This document shows positions 41,715 through 50,148 of a stretch of DNA of 64,000 nt, one piece after another (position 1 is the stretch's first letter; each line of letters starts with the position of its first letter). The DNA comes from Streptomyces sp. NBC_00663 (GTDB lineage: Bacteria; Actinomycetota; Actinomycetes; Streptomycetales; Streptomycetaceae), in NCBI RefSeq assembly GCF_036226885.1, contig NZ_CP109027.1:8742001-8806000 (forward strand), read 5' to 3'. The position numbers were made by a program, and so were the translations under genes. Below the pieces are notes generated by a model, which saw only the letters and a list, made by a program, of their open reading frames with translations, was not told the origin of the DNA and made no database searches.

Positions 41715-43421
41715 TCAGCCGTCGAGCCAGTCGCCTGCCACGTCCGTGGGCACGTACCCCGTGGCGTTCCAGAGGAAGTGCGGGTGGGCGCAGGCGAACA
41801 TGTAGGCGAGCAGCGCGATGTCCTCCCTGCCGGTCCCGGGGTCGTGCAGGGCATGGAACCGCTCGGCACCGACCACGCCGGCGTCCACCTGGACCTCACG
41901 GGCGCGGTCCGTGGACGCCGCGGCCATGGACGCCTCCACGCCGGCGATGTAGGTGCGGCGCAGGATCTCCCACGCGTTGTCGACATCGCCGGACCAGGGT
42001 CCGTGCACCGCCTCGAAGGCGTGCAGCTCGGCGTCGAACAGGGGCCATGCCCGGGGGTGTTGGGCCTTGCAGCGGGCGGACAGCTCGGCGGTCCTGGCGC
42101 TCAGCGCCGGTACGGTGGCCCGCGGGGCGACGGTGAGGGTGGTGCCCTCGGTGAGGATGCCGGTGCAGGGGTTGGGCTGTAGGTCGCACAGCGGGCACGC
42201 CTCGGCCGGGGGGAGGCCCTGGGTGATGCCGTCGAACCACAGGGCGTGGCGGCCCGTGAGCCCCATCCAGACGATGGTCGTCGTCATCAGCCAGGTGTTC
42301 CACATCGGCTCGTGTGCCTCGGGCGTGCAGCCGTACTTGACGATGGCCATGGCACAGGCGGCGTAGAGCGCCTTGGTGTGACCGGGCAGGTCGGCCAGCC
42401 AGAAGTTGCTGATCTCGCCGGTCAGCGCGTCGGCCCGGACGTCGGCCATGTCGTCGATGACGCGGCACAGCAGCAGCGAGGCGAGGTTCTCCTCCTGCCA
42501 GAGCTCGGTGTCGGGCGCGACGTGCCAGAACAGGCAGTCCATCATTTGCAGGGCCGAATAGGTGCTGTGGCTGAGCGGGTTGGTCTGCGGAAGCGTGACG
42601 GTGCCCGCGCCGTGCTGCTGGAGCCAGTACTCGTCCACGGACCGCTTGTGGGCCGCGAAGAGTCCGGCGACCAGGGCCCGCGCCGTGTTGGTGCTGAAGT
42701 TCTCCGCCAGGCGGCCTTCGATGAGCTGGGTGAGGCGGGTCGTGTCGATGGTGTCGACCACGCGTTTGTACTCGTGGAAGACGAGGATGTCGTCCTCGAA
42801 GCGGTGGCGGTGGCCGAGGTCGTGTTCCAGGTCGTTCATCTGCCGGGTCCAGGACCAGCCACCGGTCAGCACGCTGTCCAGCTCCCGGCGGTACGGCCAG
42901 GTCTTGACGGCGAGGGGACGCCCGGCGCTCTGCCGCCAGCCGTAGTCGTCCAGCGTGCGGGCGGGGGGTACGGGCAGCCGGCGGCACAGCGCGCAGGCGC
43001 AGGCGGTCGTCCGCTCCTGCGCATGCGGCGGGGCGAGCGCGCGGCTGCGCCAGGCCCCTTCCAGCATCGTGCAGGTCAGCCGGCATATCTCGGCGTCGGT
43101 GCCGACCTGGGGGAAGGCCGCCTCTATCACGCGCAGCCCGGCGTCGAGACGGGCCAGCCTCGCCTGCCCCTCCTCGTCGGGAGGGAGGAACGCGGGCCGC
43201 GCCAGGTGGAGGGCTCCCTCCACCCGCAGCGTGGTGCCGGGGTGCGGGGAGCGGAGAGCGTCCAGCCGGTGCTGAACGGAGCTCTGGGAATCGCGGTGTT
43301 GCTCGGTGATCCCCTTGATGTGTTCGACCAGGAGGCGGGTCAGGGCGTCCCCCGCCTCCGTGGGGCGGTGCCGGCCGGCGGGGGTGTCGGAGGGGAGGTC
43401 GGACGTGACGGCCTGAGGCAT
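41715..43421 (-). CDS. large terpene-synthase-like protein with Cys clusters
   Basis: 568 residues from ATG 43421, 7 bp after AAGGA; the open frame runs 26 codons further but without a ribosome site. The sequence is helix-rich. LLLCRVIDDMADVRADALTG, then EISNF (316-340), looks like the metal-binding part of class I isoprenoid synthases (D-D-x-x-D and G-E-x-x-N). A second acidic stretch is MNDLEHDLGHRHRFEDD (195-211). Two Cys clusters, CACALC (141-146) and CPLC plus Cys419 (409-419), are not normal for terpene synthases. It is far longer than the usual 300-400 residues. It is convergent with the conservon P450. Family assignment is tentative. Confidence 0.5.
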   Translation of the reverse strand: MPQAVTSDLPSDTPAGRHRPTEAGDALTRLLVEHIKGITEQHRDSQSSVQHRLDALRSPHPGTTLRVEGALHLARPAFLPPDEEGQARLARLDAGLRVIEAAFPQVGTDAEICRLTCTMLEGAWRSRALAPPHAQERTTACACALCRRLPVPPARTLDDYGWRQSAGRPLAVKTWPYRRELDSVLTGGWSWTRQMNDLEHDLGHRHRFEDDILVFHEYKRVVDTIDTTRLTQLIEGRLAENFSTNTARALVAGLFAAHKRSVDEYWLQQHGAGTVTLPQTNPLSHSTYSALQMMDCLFWHVAPDTELWQEENLASLLLCRVIDDMADVRADALTGEISNFWLADLPGHTKALYAACAMAIVKYGCTPEAHEPMWNTWLMTTTIVWMGLTGRHALWFDGITQGLPPAEACPLCDLQPNPCTGILTEGTTLTVAPRATVPALSARTAELSARCKAQHPRAWPLFDAELHAFEAVHGPWSGDVDNAWEILRRTYIAGVEASMAAASTDRAREVQVDAGVVGAERFHALHDPGTGREDIALLAYMFACAHPHFLWNATGYVPTDVAGDWLDG

Positions 43422-43469
43422 GTGGATCCTTTCGGGAAACGGCGCGCAGAACCCCCCCACCCCTGGGAA

Positions 43470-43493
43470 GGGCGGTCCAGGGGGAGACCGCCC
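43470..43493 (-). promoter_or_regulatory. leader hairpin of terpene-synthase-like gene
   Basis: Perfect 8-bp inverted repeat GGGCGGTC / GACCGCCC with an 8-base loop, about 50 bp upstream of the start codon, next to a C7-A-C4 run. It could be an RNA hairpin in the 5' leader or a protein site. Confidence 0.45.
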
Positions 43494-43514
43494 ATGCACT
43501 CGAACTCAGCTTCG

Positions 43515-43546
43515 TGAAACGAAAGTTGAAACGAGAAGCGGAACGA
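43515..43546. repeat. three 12-bp tandem repeats (TGAAACGA core)
   Basis: TGAAACGA at 43515-43522, TGAAACGA at 43527-43534 and CGGAACGA at 43539-43546 lie exactly 12 bp apart. They sit between the terpene-synthase-like gene (leftward) and the amidohydrolase stop, where only the former has a start, so they are probably activator or regulator sites of that gene. Confidence 0.6.
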
Positions 43547-43603
43547 GGCTTCCCAGAGCGTAAATGATCTACACCGTGACCCGGCCGTGATCTCCGTTAC
43601 TGC

Positions 43604-45289
43604 TCAAGCCCCTTGAGCTGCGTACACTCGCGCGCCACCCACGTACGTCAGCGCCACCCGCGTGTCCGCGATCCCCTCGGGCCCAGCGGCGAACGGGTCG
43701 CGGTCCAGCACGACCAGGTCCGCCAGCGCCCCCACGCGCACCCGGCCGGTGTCGTCGAGGTGGTTCACATGGGCCGAACCCGCCGTGTAGGCGGTCAACG
43801 CCTCGGCGAGTCCCAGGCGTTCGGCGGGCAGGAAGACGGGCGCGCCGTCCGCTCCCGGTGCCACCCGGTTCACCGCGACATGGATGCCCTCCAGCGGATC
43901 GGGGCTGCTCACCGGCCAGTCGCTGCCCGCCGCGAGCGTGGCGCCGGAGCGCAGCAGCGCGCCGAACGGGTACTGCCACGCGGCCCGTTCGGCCCCTAGG
44001 AAGGGAATGGTCAGCTCGTCCATCTGCGGCTCGTGCGCCGCCCACAGCGGCTGGATGTTGGCGGTGGCGCCGAGCCTGGCGAAGCGCGGCACGTCGTCGG
44101 GGTGCACCACCTGAAGATGTGCCAGGTGGGGTCGCGTGTCGCTGTGTCCGTTCGCGATGCGCGCGGCCTCGATCGCGTCGAGCGCGTCCCGTACGGCACG
44201 GTCGCCCAGGGCGTGGAAGTGGCACTGGAAGCCGAGCGCGTCCAACTCCGTGACGTACTTGGGCAGCTGACCGGGGTCGATGAAGCTGGTGCCCCGGTTG
44301 GCGGTGGCACAGCCGCACTTGTCCAGGTACGGGTCGAGCAGCGCCGCCGTCCCGGTCTCGGCGACCCCGTCCAGCATCAGCTTGACGGTGCCCGCCCGGA
44401 ACCGGCCGTGGCTCAACGCGGCCCGCTTCTCGACGAGTTCGGGGATCTGCTCGGCCCCGCGCTCGCGGTCCCACCACAGGGCGCCGACGACACGCGCGGT
44501 CAGCGAGCCGTCCCGGGCGGCCGTCAGATACGCCTCGGCCGGGTCGTCCATGCCGAGGAAGTCCCCGACGAGCGCGTCCTGCCAGGCCGTGACGCCGAGC
44601 GTGTGCAGATGGCGCTGGGCGTGCAGCAGGGCGGCGAGCCGGTCGGCCGGCGTGGCTGGGGGAGCGAGGCGTCCGACGAGCTGCATCGCCCCTTCCTGGA
44701 GGGTGCCGCTCGGCTCGCCCGAGCCCGCGGGGTCCCTTTCGATCCGTCCGTCGGCCGGGTCGGGCGTGTCGCGGGTGATGCCGGCCAACGCGAGGGCGCG
44801 GCTGTTGACCCAGGCGCCGTGGTGGTCGCGGTTGGGCAGATAGACGGGCCGGTCGGGGACGACGGCGTCCAGCAGCTCCTTCGTCGGCGTGCCGCCCTCG
44901 AACGCCTCCATGGACCAGCCGCCGCCGGTGATCCACTCCCGCTCGGGATGCGCGTCGGCGTACGCGCGCACGGCGGCGACGGTCTCCGCGGCCGTCCGCG
45001 TCCCGGTGAGATCGCACTGGGTCAGTTCCAGTCCGGCCGGCACGGGATGCACATGCGCGTCCTGGAAGCCCGGCAGCAGCAACCGCCCTGCGAGGTCGAC
45101 CACTTCGGTCCGCGGCCCCCGGAGCTCCAGGACCTCGTCCCCTCCTACGGCGGTGATGCGGTCGCCGGTGACGGCCACGGCGGTGGCGCTGCGGCCCCCG
45201 GAACTCCCAGGGCCCTCGGGACCTCTGGTTCCCTCGCGACCTTCGGGGGTGAGGACGGGGCCGCCGGTGAAGAGCAGGTCTGCGTACAT
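43604..45289 (-). CDS. YtcJ-like metal-dependent amidohydrolase
   Basis: 561 residues. Amidohydrolase-3 family: LPGFQDAHVHPVPAGLEL has the HxH metal motif, then YLPNRDHHGAWVNSRALALA, HFHALGDRAVRDALDAIEAA, HLAHLQVVHPDD and AAGSDWPVSSPDPLEGI with the catalytic Asp. C-terminal GRVRVGALADLVVLDRDPF closes the composite barrel. It hydrolyses an amide or formyl group of unknown substrate in the cytosol. The APC permease gene lies 10 bp upstream, suggesting uptake and hydrolysis of the same compound. Confidence 0.88.
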   Translation of the reverse strand: MYADLLFTGGPVLTPEGREGTRGPEGPGSSGGRSATAVAVTGDRITAVGGDEVLELRGPRTEVVDLAGRLLLPGFQDAHVHPVPAGLELTQCDLTGTRTAAETVAAVRAYADAHPEREWITGGGWSMEAFEGGTPTKELLDAVVPDRPVYLPNRDHHGAWVNSRALALAGITRDTPDPADGRIERDPAGSGEPSGTLQEGAMQLVGRLAPPATPADRLAALLHAQRHLHTLGVTAWQDALVGDFLGMDDPAEAYLTAARDGSLTARVVGALWWDRERGAEQIPELVEKRAALSHGRFRAGTVKLMLDGVAETGTAALLDPYLDKCGCATANRGTSFIDPGQLPKYVTELDALGFQCHFHALGDRAVRDALDAIEAARIANGHSDTRPHLAHLQVVHPDDVPRFARLGATANIQPLWAAHEPQMDELTIPFLGAERAAWQYPFGALLRSGATLAAGSDWPVSSPDPLEGIHVAVNRVAPGADGAPVFLPAERLGLAEALTAYTAGSAHVNHLDDTGRVRVGALADLVVLDRDPFAAGPEGIADTRVALTYVGGARVYAAQGA

Positions 45290-45299
45290 GGTCCGTTTC

Positions 45300-46817
45300 C
45301 TAGTGGGGTGTCGGGATCAGGCGGGGCGCGTCCGCGTCGGTGCCCCTGCCGGTGTGGAAGTAGGCCGACCGGCGCACCCACTTGGCCCATGCCGCGGCCA
45401 CGAAGCCGGACGCGATCATCGCCAGCGGTGTGCTGAGCAGGAACCAGCCGTTGTCCGCGCGGAGTGCGAAGTGATCGGTGGAGGTGTAGAAGGACCAGCC
45501 GAGATATCCGCCGAGACCGAGCAGGGTCAGCGCACTGAGCGTGGGCAGCACCACGGCCCGTACGCCCTCACGCCAGTCCTCGCGCAGCAGCGAACGGAAA
45601 CGCACGGCGGCCGCGAGGGCGGTCAGCGCGTACGACAGGGCCACCACGATGCCGATGGCGCTCACCGTCGCCATGATCATGTCCGCGAGCCGGGGAATGA
45701 CCAGGGCGAGGAGCGCGACCCCGGCCGCCAGCGCGCCGATCAGCACGGTCCCGGCGGCGGGAGTGCCGTACCGGCGGCTGACCTTGGACCACACCGGCCC
45801 GAGGGTACGGTCCCGGCTCATCGCGAACATCCCCCGGGCTGTTGGGATCACCCCGGCCTGGAGCGAGGCGACCGCCGAGAACATCAGCGCCACCAACGGG
45901 AGCGCGGCCAGCGGCTGCGAGGCCAGCCGGTCCCCGAAGAACGCCAGGCCCTCGGCGCCGTGCCCGGCCAACTCCTGTTCGGACAGGACGCGTTGGAAGG
46001 CGATCGAGCCGAGGAGGAACAGTCCGAGCATCGTGAACAGCGTCGTCAGGCCCGCCCGGGAGGCGTCCCGGGGGTCGCGGACCTCCTCGGAGACGCTGAA
46101 CGCGGCCTCGAAGCCCCAGTAGCAGAACACCGACAGCAGCAGCCCCTGGGCCAGCGCGGTCGCGGACGGGATCGCGAACGGGTCGAACCAGCTCCAGCTG
46201 AAGGCGTGCGGGCCGGTGACGATGCCGTAGGCGCAAAAGCCCAGCAGGACCACGTACTCGAAGACCAGCAGCCCGGCCTGAAGGCGTGCCGCGGTCCGTA
46301 CGCCCGTCACGGCGGTCAGGGTGACCGCGGCGAGGACCACGACGCCGAGGAGTGTCGTCTGGGCGGTGGAGCCCGGGTCCAGCGTGAGGCCGGCCAGCCG
46401 GTGCACTCCGGCGTCCCCGGCCAGCTGGATCAGGGCCGAGCCGGTGACGGCGGTGGTGTAGGCGAGGAACGCCACCGTCGCCACGATGTTCACCCAGCCG
46501 ACCAGGAAACCCAGCCAGGGGGTGAGCGAACGGCCCACCCACACATAGCCGTTGCCGGCGTTCGGCTCGACGCGGTTGAGGCGGGCGTACGCGCCGGCGA
46601 TGCCGAGGACCGGCAGGAACGCCAGGAGCATGATCGCCGGCAGATGCAGTCCGACGACCCCGGCCGTGACACCGAGGCCGATGCCGATGCTGGTGGTCGC
46701 GGCCGTGCTGGAGGCGGCGATGGCGACGCCGTCCAGGACGCCGAGGGACTTGCGCAGGGTCGATCCGGCGGAGGGCTCTCCGCCGGGCGGTCTCACTGAG
46801 GGCTGGTGGTCGGGCAT
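45300..46817 (-). CDS. APC-family amino acid/amine permease
   Basis: 505 residues, about 12 membrane helices. APC superfamily features: GVTAGVVGLHLPAIMLLAFL, ANAGNGYVWVGRSL-like helix 3 (NAGNGYVWVG), SVFCYWGFEAAFSVSEEVRD (conserved Glu/Ser loop) and FAMSRDRTLGPVWSKVSRRY. It imports an amino acid, amine or related compound. First gene of the operon with the amidohydrolase, and divergent from a TetR regulator (126 bp gap). Confidence 0.88.
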   Translation of the reverse strand: MPDHQPSVRPPGGEPSAGSTLRKSLGVLDGVAIAASSTAATTSIGIGLGVTAGVVGLHLPAIMLLAFLPVLGIAGAYARLNRVEPNAGNGYVWVGRSLTPWLGFLVGWVNIVATVAFLAYTTAVTGSALIQLAGDAGVHRLAGLTLDPGSTAQTTLLGVVVLAAVTLTAVTGVRTAARLQAGLLVFEYVVLLGFCAYGIVTGPHAFSWSWFDPFAIPSATALAQGLLLSVFCYWGFEAAFSVSEEVRDPRDASRAGLTTLFTMLGLFLLGSIAFQRVLSEQELAGHGAEGLAFFGDRLASQPLAALPLVALMFSAVASLQAGVIPTARGMFAMSRDRTLGPVWSKVSRRYGTPAAGTVLIGALAAGVALLALVIPRLADMIMATVSAIGIVVALSYALTALAAAVRFRSLLREDWREGVRAVVLPTLSALTLLGLGGYLGWSFYTSTDHFALRADNGWFLLSTPLAMIASGFVAAAWAKWVRRSAYFHTGRGTDADAPRLIPTPH

Positions 46818-46943
46818 GGCCGCGTCTCCGCTCGCACCGGGGGGCCTGGTCGGCCCCGGTGAGGCGACATGAAACTGTCCGCGGGGTTAACAGGTCAACG
46901 GTGTTGTCGTAAGGTCGGGGCATCCGGCCCACGGAGGCATGCC

Positions 46944-47663
46944 ATGAGCGAACGTGTCGTCCCGCCCGACGCCCGGCGGCGCAGACGCCCCACCAAACAG
47001 GGTGTCGTGCTGTCCGAGGAGCTGATCGTCGCCACGGCCCTCCGGCTGATCGAGGAGCACGGCGCCGAGGCCCTCTCCGTGCGCCGCCTCGGCCGCGCCC
47101 TCGGCGCCGACCCCAGCTCCCTGTACCGCTACTTCCGGCACACCGACGACCTCATGCTCGCCGTCGCCGACGAGCTGATCGGCCACACCCTGCGCACCTG
47201 GCGGCCCACCGGAGACTGGCGGGCCGACCTGCGGGACCTGGGCCTGCGCATGCACGCCGGCGCGCTCGCCCACCCCCGGGCCGCCGTCCTCAGCTCGCAC
47301 CGGGTCACCGGGCGCGACCATGAGATCCAGGCCGTGGAGACCATCCTCGGCGTGCTGCGTCGTGCCGGGTTCCCCGACGCCGAGGCGGTGCGGATCTACC
47401 ACGCCTTCGTCGACCAGGCGCTCGCCTTCGCCGCCCTCGACTCGGCGAGCACCGCGCTGCCGAAACCGGCCCGGGAGGCGGCGACGGCCGTATGGCGGGC
47501 CACGTACGCCCGACTGCCCGCCGGCACCCACCCGCACATCGCCGCGACCGCCCGCCACCTCGTCGCCGACATGCCGCGCAGCTCCTACCCGACGGCGCTG
47601 GACCTGCTGCTCGGCGCGGCGGCGGCCCGGCTCGCGGAGATCCAGGACGAGGCGGCTCTCTGA
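46944..47663 (+). CDS. TetR-family regulator of the permease-amidohydrolase operon
   Basis: 239 residues from ATG 46944 with ACGGAGGC 6 bp upstream. HTH: LIVATALRLIEEHGAEALSV, RRLGRALGADPSSLYRYFRH, TDDLMLAVADELI. The C-terminal domain (TetR_C-like, ALAHPRAAVLSSHRVTG) is of the TetR/TetC type. The divergent layout makes the APC-amidohydrolase operon its likely target; the gap holds GTTAACAGGTCAAC but no perfect palindrome. Confidence 0.85.
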   Translation: MSERVVPPDARRRRRPTKQGVVLSEELIVATALRLIEEHGAEALSVRRLGRALGADPSSLYRYFRHTDDLMLAVADELIGHTLRTWRPTGDWRADLRDLGLRMHAGALAHPRAAVLSSHRVTGRDHEIQAVETILGVLRRAGFPDAEAVRIYHAFVDQALAFAALDSASTALPKPAREAATAVWRATYARLPAGTHPHIAATARHLVADMPRSSYPTALDLLLGAAAARLAEIQDEAAL

Positions 47664-47714
47664 CCGCGAGACTGGTCCCGTCCGTTCCCCATGAGTTCAG
47701 GAGACCGACCGGCG

Positions 47715-48179
47715 ATGACGAACCCGCCCGCACGTCCCGCGAAACAGCGGAAGCTCGACACCCTGCACCGCCTGGAGCACGACGAGGACGTCTGGGTCGC
47801 GACGGCCGACGCCGCGGGCGGGCTGCCGTTCCTCACCCCGCTCTCCTTCCTCTGGAACGGCGCCACCCTGCTCCTCGCGACCCCGGCCAAGAGCCCCACC
47901 GGACGCAATCTGCGCACCACCGGCCGCACCCGGCTCGGCATCGGACCGACCAGGGACGTCACGATGATCGAGGGCACCGTCGAGACGATCACGCTCGCCG
48001 AACTGTCCGAGGAGGACGGCGACCGCTTCGCGGCCAAGACCGGCTTCGACCCGCGTCAACTGTCCACCCCGTACGAGTACTTCAGGGTCCGCCCGGTGCG
48101 GATCCAGGCCTGGCACGAGGCCGATGAACTCGTCGGGCGAGAACTGATGCGGGACGGTGAGTGGCTGATCGCCGACTGA
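47715..48179 (+). CDS. pyridoxamine 5'-phosphate oxidase-family (F420/FMN) protein
   Basis: 154 residues from ATG 47715 with AGGAG about 12 bp upstream; an ATG at 47691 is an alternative. Split-barrel flavin/F420-binding fold: TLHRLEHDEDVWVATADAAG, LPFLTPLSFLWNGATLLLAT, NLRTTGRTRLGIGPTRDVTM and YEYFRVRPVRIQAWHE. It probably binds F420 or FMN and reduces small molecules. It follows the TetR gene in the same direction after 51 bp. Confidence 0.82.
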   Translation: MTNPPARPAKQRKLDTLHRLEHDEDVWVATADAAGGLPFLTPLSFLWNGATLLLATPAKSPTGRNLRTTGRTRLGIGPTRDVTMIEGTVETITLAELSEEDGDRFAAKTGFDPRQLSTPYEYFRVRPVRIQAWHEADELVGRELMRDGEWLIAD

Positions 48180-48258
48180 ACCCGGCGGACCGGGATATCC
48201 GTGAGGTACAGGGCCGCGGGGCACGAACGCCCCGCGCCCCGGACCGTACGGAGGAGAC

Positions 48259-48651
48259 ATGGCACTGGTGAAAGCGGGCGTCGTGGTGCTCGACTGCGCC
48301 GAGCCGGAGAAGCTCGCCGGGTTCTACAAGGAGCTGCTGGAGGGCGAGGAGACGGACGCGACCGCCAACCGCGTGGAGATCAGGGGCTCGGAGGGGATGC
48401 GGCTGGCGTTCCGCCGGGACATGAACGCCACTCCGCCCAGCTGGCCGCGCCCCGAGAACGCCCTCCAGGCCCACCTCGACTTCGTCGTCGACGACCTGGA
48501 CGAGGCGGAGCGCAGGGTCATCGGGCTCGGCGGGCGTCCACTGGAGACCAAGGACGCCTCGGGCCCGTTCGAGGAGCGCGGCTACGCCGACCCGGCCGGC
48601 CACTCCTTCACCCTGCGCCGGGTCACCCCGACGGCGCCCAAGCTGGGCTGA
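48259..48651 (+). CDS. VOC-superfamily (glyoxalase-like) protein
   Basis: 130 residues from ATG 48259 with ACGGAGGAG upstream. Vicinal-oxygen-chelate fold, glyoxalase_6 type: VVVLDCAEPEKLAGFYKELL, MRLAFRRDMN, AHLDFVVDDLDEAERRVIGL, YADPAGHSFTLRR. Typical of resistance or isomerase-like proteins with unknown substrates. Metal-ligand positions are only partly kept. Confidence 0.82.
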   Translation: MALVKAGVVVLDCAEPEKLAGFYKELLEGEETDATANRVEIRGSEGMRLAFRRDMNATPPSWPRPENALQAHLDFVVDDLDEAERRVIGLGGRPLETKDASGPFEERGYADPAGHSFTLRRVTPTAPKLG

Positions 48652-48683
48652 CGACGGGGCGACCAGGCAGAGTTGACGCAGCG

Positions 48684-48992
48684 TCAGTCACGGCCGCCGT
48701 CGTCGTCGGTCGGCCAGACCCCGGTGGACCGCTCGATGGCCTTCGCGCCCGTGCGGTCCACCGCGCTGCGCACCACCGCGAAGATCGCGCCCTGTACGGC
48801 CGCCGCGAGCAGGATCTCGCCCCAACCCCGGTTGCGGTCCAGGGCGTCGGGCGCGTCGTCCTCGTGCCGGATCACTTTCCACGTCTTGCGGAACGCGGCC
48901 CCGGCCAACGCCCCGCTCGACCAACCCAGCACGAAACCAAGAGGCTTGTAGGCCAGGGGGAGCTTCATCTTCTTCTTGTTCTTCTTGGCCAT
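48684..48992 (-). CDS. DUF4235 membrane protein
   Basis: 102 residues. Lys-rich N-terminus, then LAYKPLGFVLGWSSGALAGA and FRKTWKVIRHEDDAPDALD, GWGEILLAAAVQGAIFAVVR, VDRTGAKAIERSTGVWP, the hallmark of DUF4235. Two membrane helices. Function unknown; widespread in actinobacteria. The start ATG at 48992 is preceded by AAGGAGAG. Confidence 0.88.
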   Translation of the reverse strand: MAKKNKKKMKLPLAYKPLGFVLGWSSGALAGAAFRKTWKVIRHEDDAPDALDRNRGWGEILLAAAVQGAIFAVVRSAVDRTGAKAIERSTGVWPTDDDGGRD

Positions 48993-49015
48993 CAGTCTCT
49001 CCTTCGTCCGTTCTG

Positions 49016-50044
49016 CTACGCCGGTGTGGGCCGGCCCTGAGGTGACACCTGCTCCTGCGGCGGCGGTGGGCCCGGCGGTGTCCCGTCGCCGAACGGCCGG
49101 CCGGCCAGCTCCTCGCGGTGGTGCGGGGTCAGCCAGTCCGACAGATCCGGTCCGAGCGGCACGATCCGCGTGGGGTTGATGCCGGTGTGCACCTGGTAGT
49201 AGTGGTGCTTGATGTGGTCGAAGTCGACCGTGTCACCGAAACCGGGCGTCTGGTAGAGGTCCCGGACGTACCCCCACAGCACCTCGTTCTCCGCCAGCTT
49301 CCAGCGGTTGCACTTGAAGTGGCCGTGATAGACCGCGTCGAAGCGCACCAGCGTGGTGAACAGCCGGATGTCGGCCTCGGTGATCGTGTCCCCGACCAGA
49401 TAGCGCTGCCGGGCGAGCCTTCGGGCCAGCAGCTCGAGCCGTCGGAACACCGCCGAGCAGGCGGCCTCGTACTCCGCCTGCTCGGTGGCGAACCCGGCCC
49501 GGTACACACCGTTGTTGACGTCCTCGTAGACGTCCGCCATCACCGCGTCGATCTCGTCGCGCAGCGCAAGCGGATACAGATCCGGGGCGCCGTCCCGGTG
49601 CAGGGCACGCCACTCGGTGGCGAGGTCGAGGGTGAGCTGCTGGTAGTCGTTGGTGACCAGCTTCCCGCTGGGCACGTCCACGATCGCGGGCACGCTCACC
49701 CCGCCCGGGTAGTCGCTCTCCCGCCGGTCGTAGGCCTCGCTGAGGTAGCGGATGCCAAGGACCGGGTCACGGCCGTCGGGATCGAGGGTGAAGCGCCAAC
49801 TGCGGTCGTCCTGGATCGGATCGGCCACCGCGAGCGACAGGACGCCCTCCAGGCCCAGCAGCCGCCGGGAGACCAGGGCCCGGCTCGCCCAGGGGCAGGC
49901 CCGGCTGACCACCAGACGGTAGCGGCCGGGCTCCACCGGCCAGCCGTCCCGGCCGTCCGTGGTGATCCGGTCCGTGAAGTGGGCCTTGGAGCGCTGGAAC
50001 GTACGGTTCCCGTACGCGCTGTTGCCTCCGTCCGAGCCACTCAT
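49016..50044 (-). CDS. xi-class glutathione S-transferase-like (hydroquinone reductase) protein
   Basis: 342 residues from ATG 50044 with GGGAGG upstream; the frame is open for 77 more codons without a good site. Matches the ECM4/YqjG family: catalytic CPW in VSRACPWASRA, AVADPIQDDRSWRF, PAIVDVPSGKLVTNDY, LVGDTITEADIRLFTTLVRF, KCNRWKLAENEVLWGYVRDL and HHYYQVHTGINPTRIVPLGP. In other bacteria these reduce glutathionyl-hydroquinones. Actinomycetes use mycothiol, so the thiol partner here is probably mycothiol (inference). Confidence 0.88.
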   Translation of the reverse strand: MSGSDGGNSAYGNRTFQRSKAHFTDRITTDGRDGWPVEPGRYRLVVSRACPWASRALVSRRLLGLEGVLSLAVADPIQDDRSWRFTLDPDGRDPVLGIRYLSEAYDRRESDYPGGVSVPAIVDVPSGKLVTNDYQQLTLDLATEWRALHRDGAPDLYPLALRDEIDAVMADVYEDVNNGVYRAGFATEQAEYEAACSAVFRRLELLARRLARQRYLVGDTITEADIRLFTTLVRFDAVYHGHFKCNRWKLAENEVLWGYVRDLYQTPGFGDTVDFDHIKHHYYQVHTGINPTRIVPLGPDLSDWLTPHHREELAGRPFGDGTPPGPPPPQEQVSPQGRPTPA

Positions 50045-50148
50045 GCCGCCTCCCTGCTTGTGCCGTGCCGTGTCGCCGTGCGGGTGTCTGGTGACCGCGT
50101 TCCCCGATTTCGGCGTGTGAGCCCCGCCAGTCGGGGCAGTCGGCGAAG

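Noticed and set aside
48674..48686. TGACGC-A-GCGTCA repeat as a terminator
   Set aside because: A six-base stem with a one-base loop cannot form a stable hairpin and it overlaps the DUF4235 stop.
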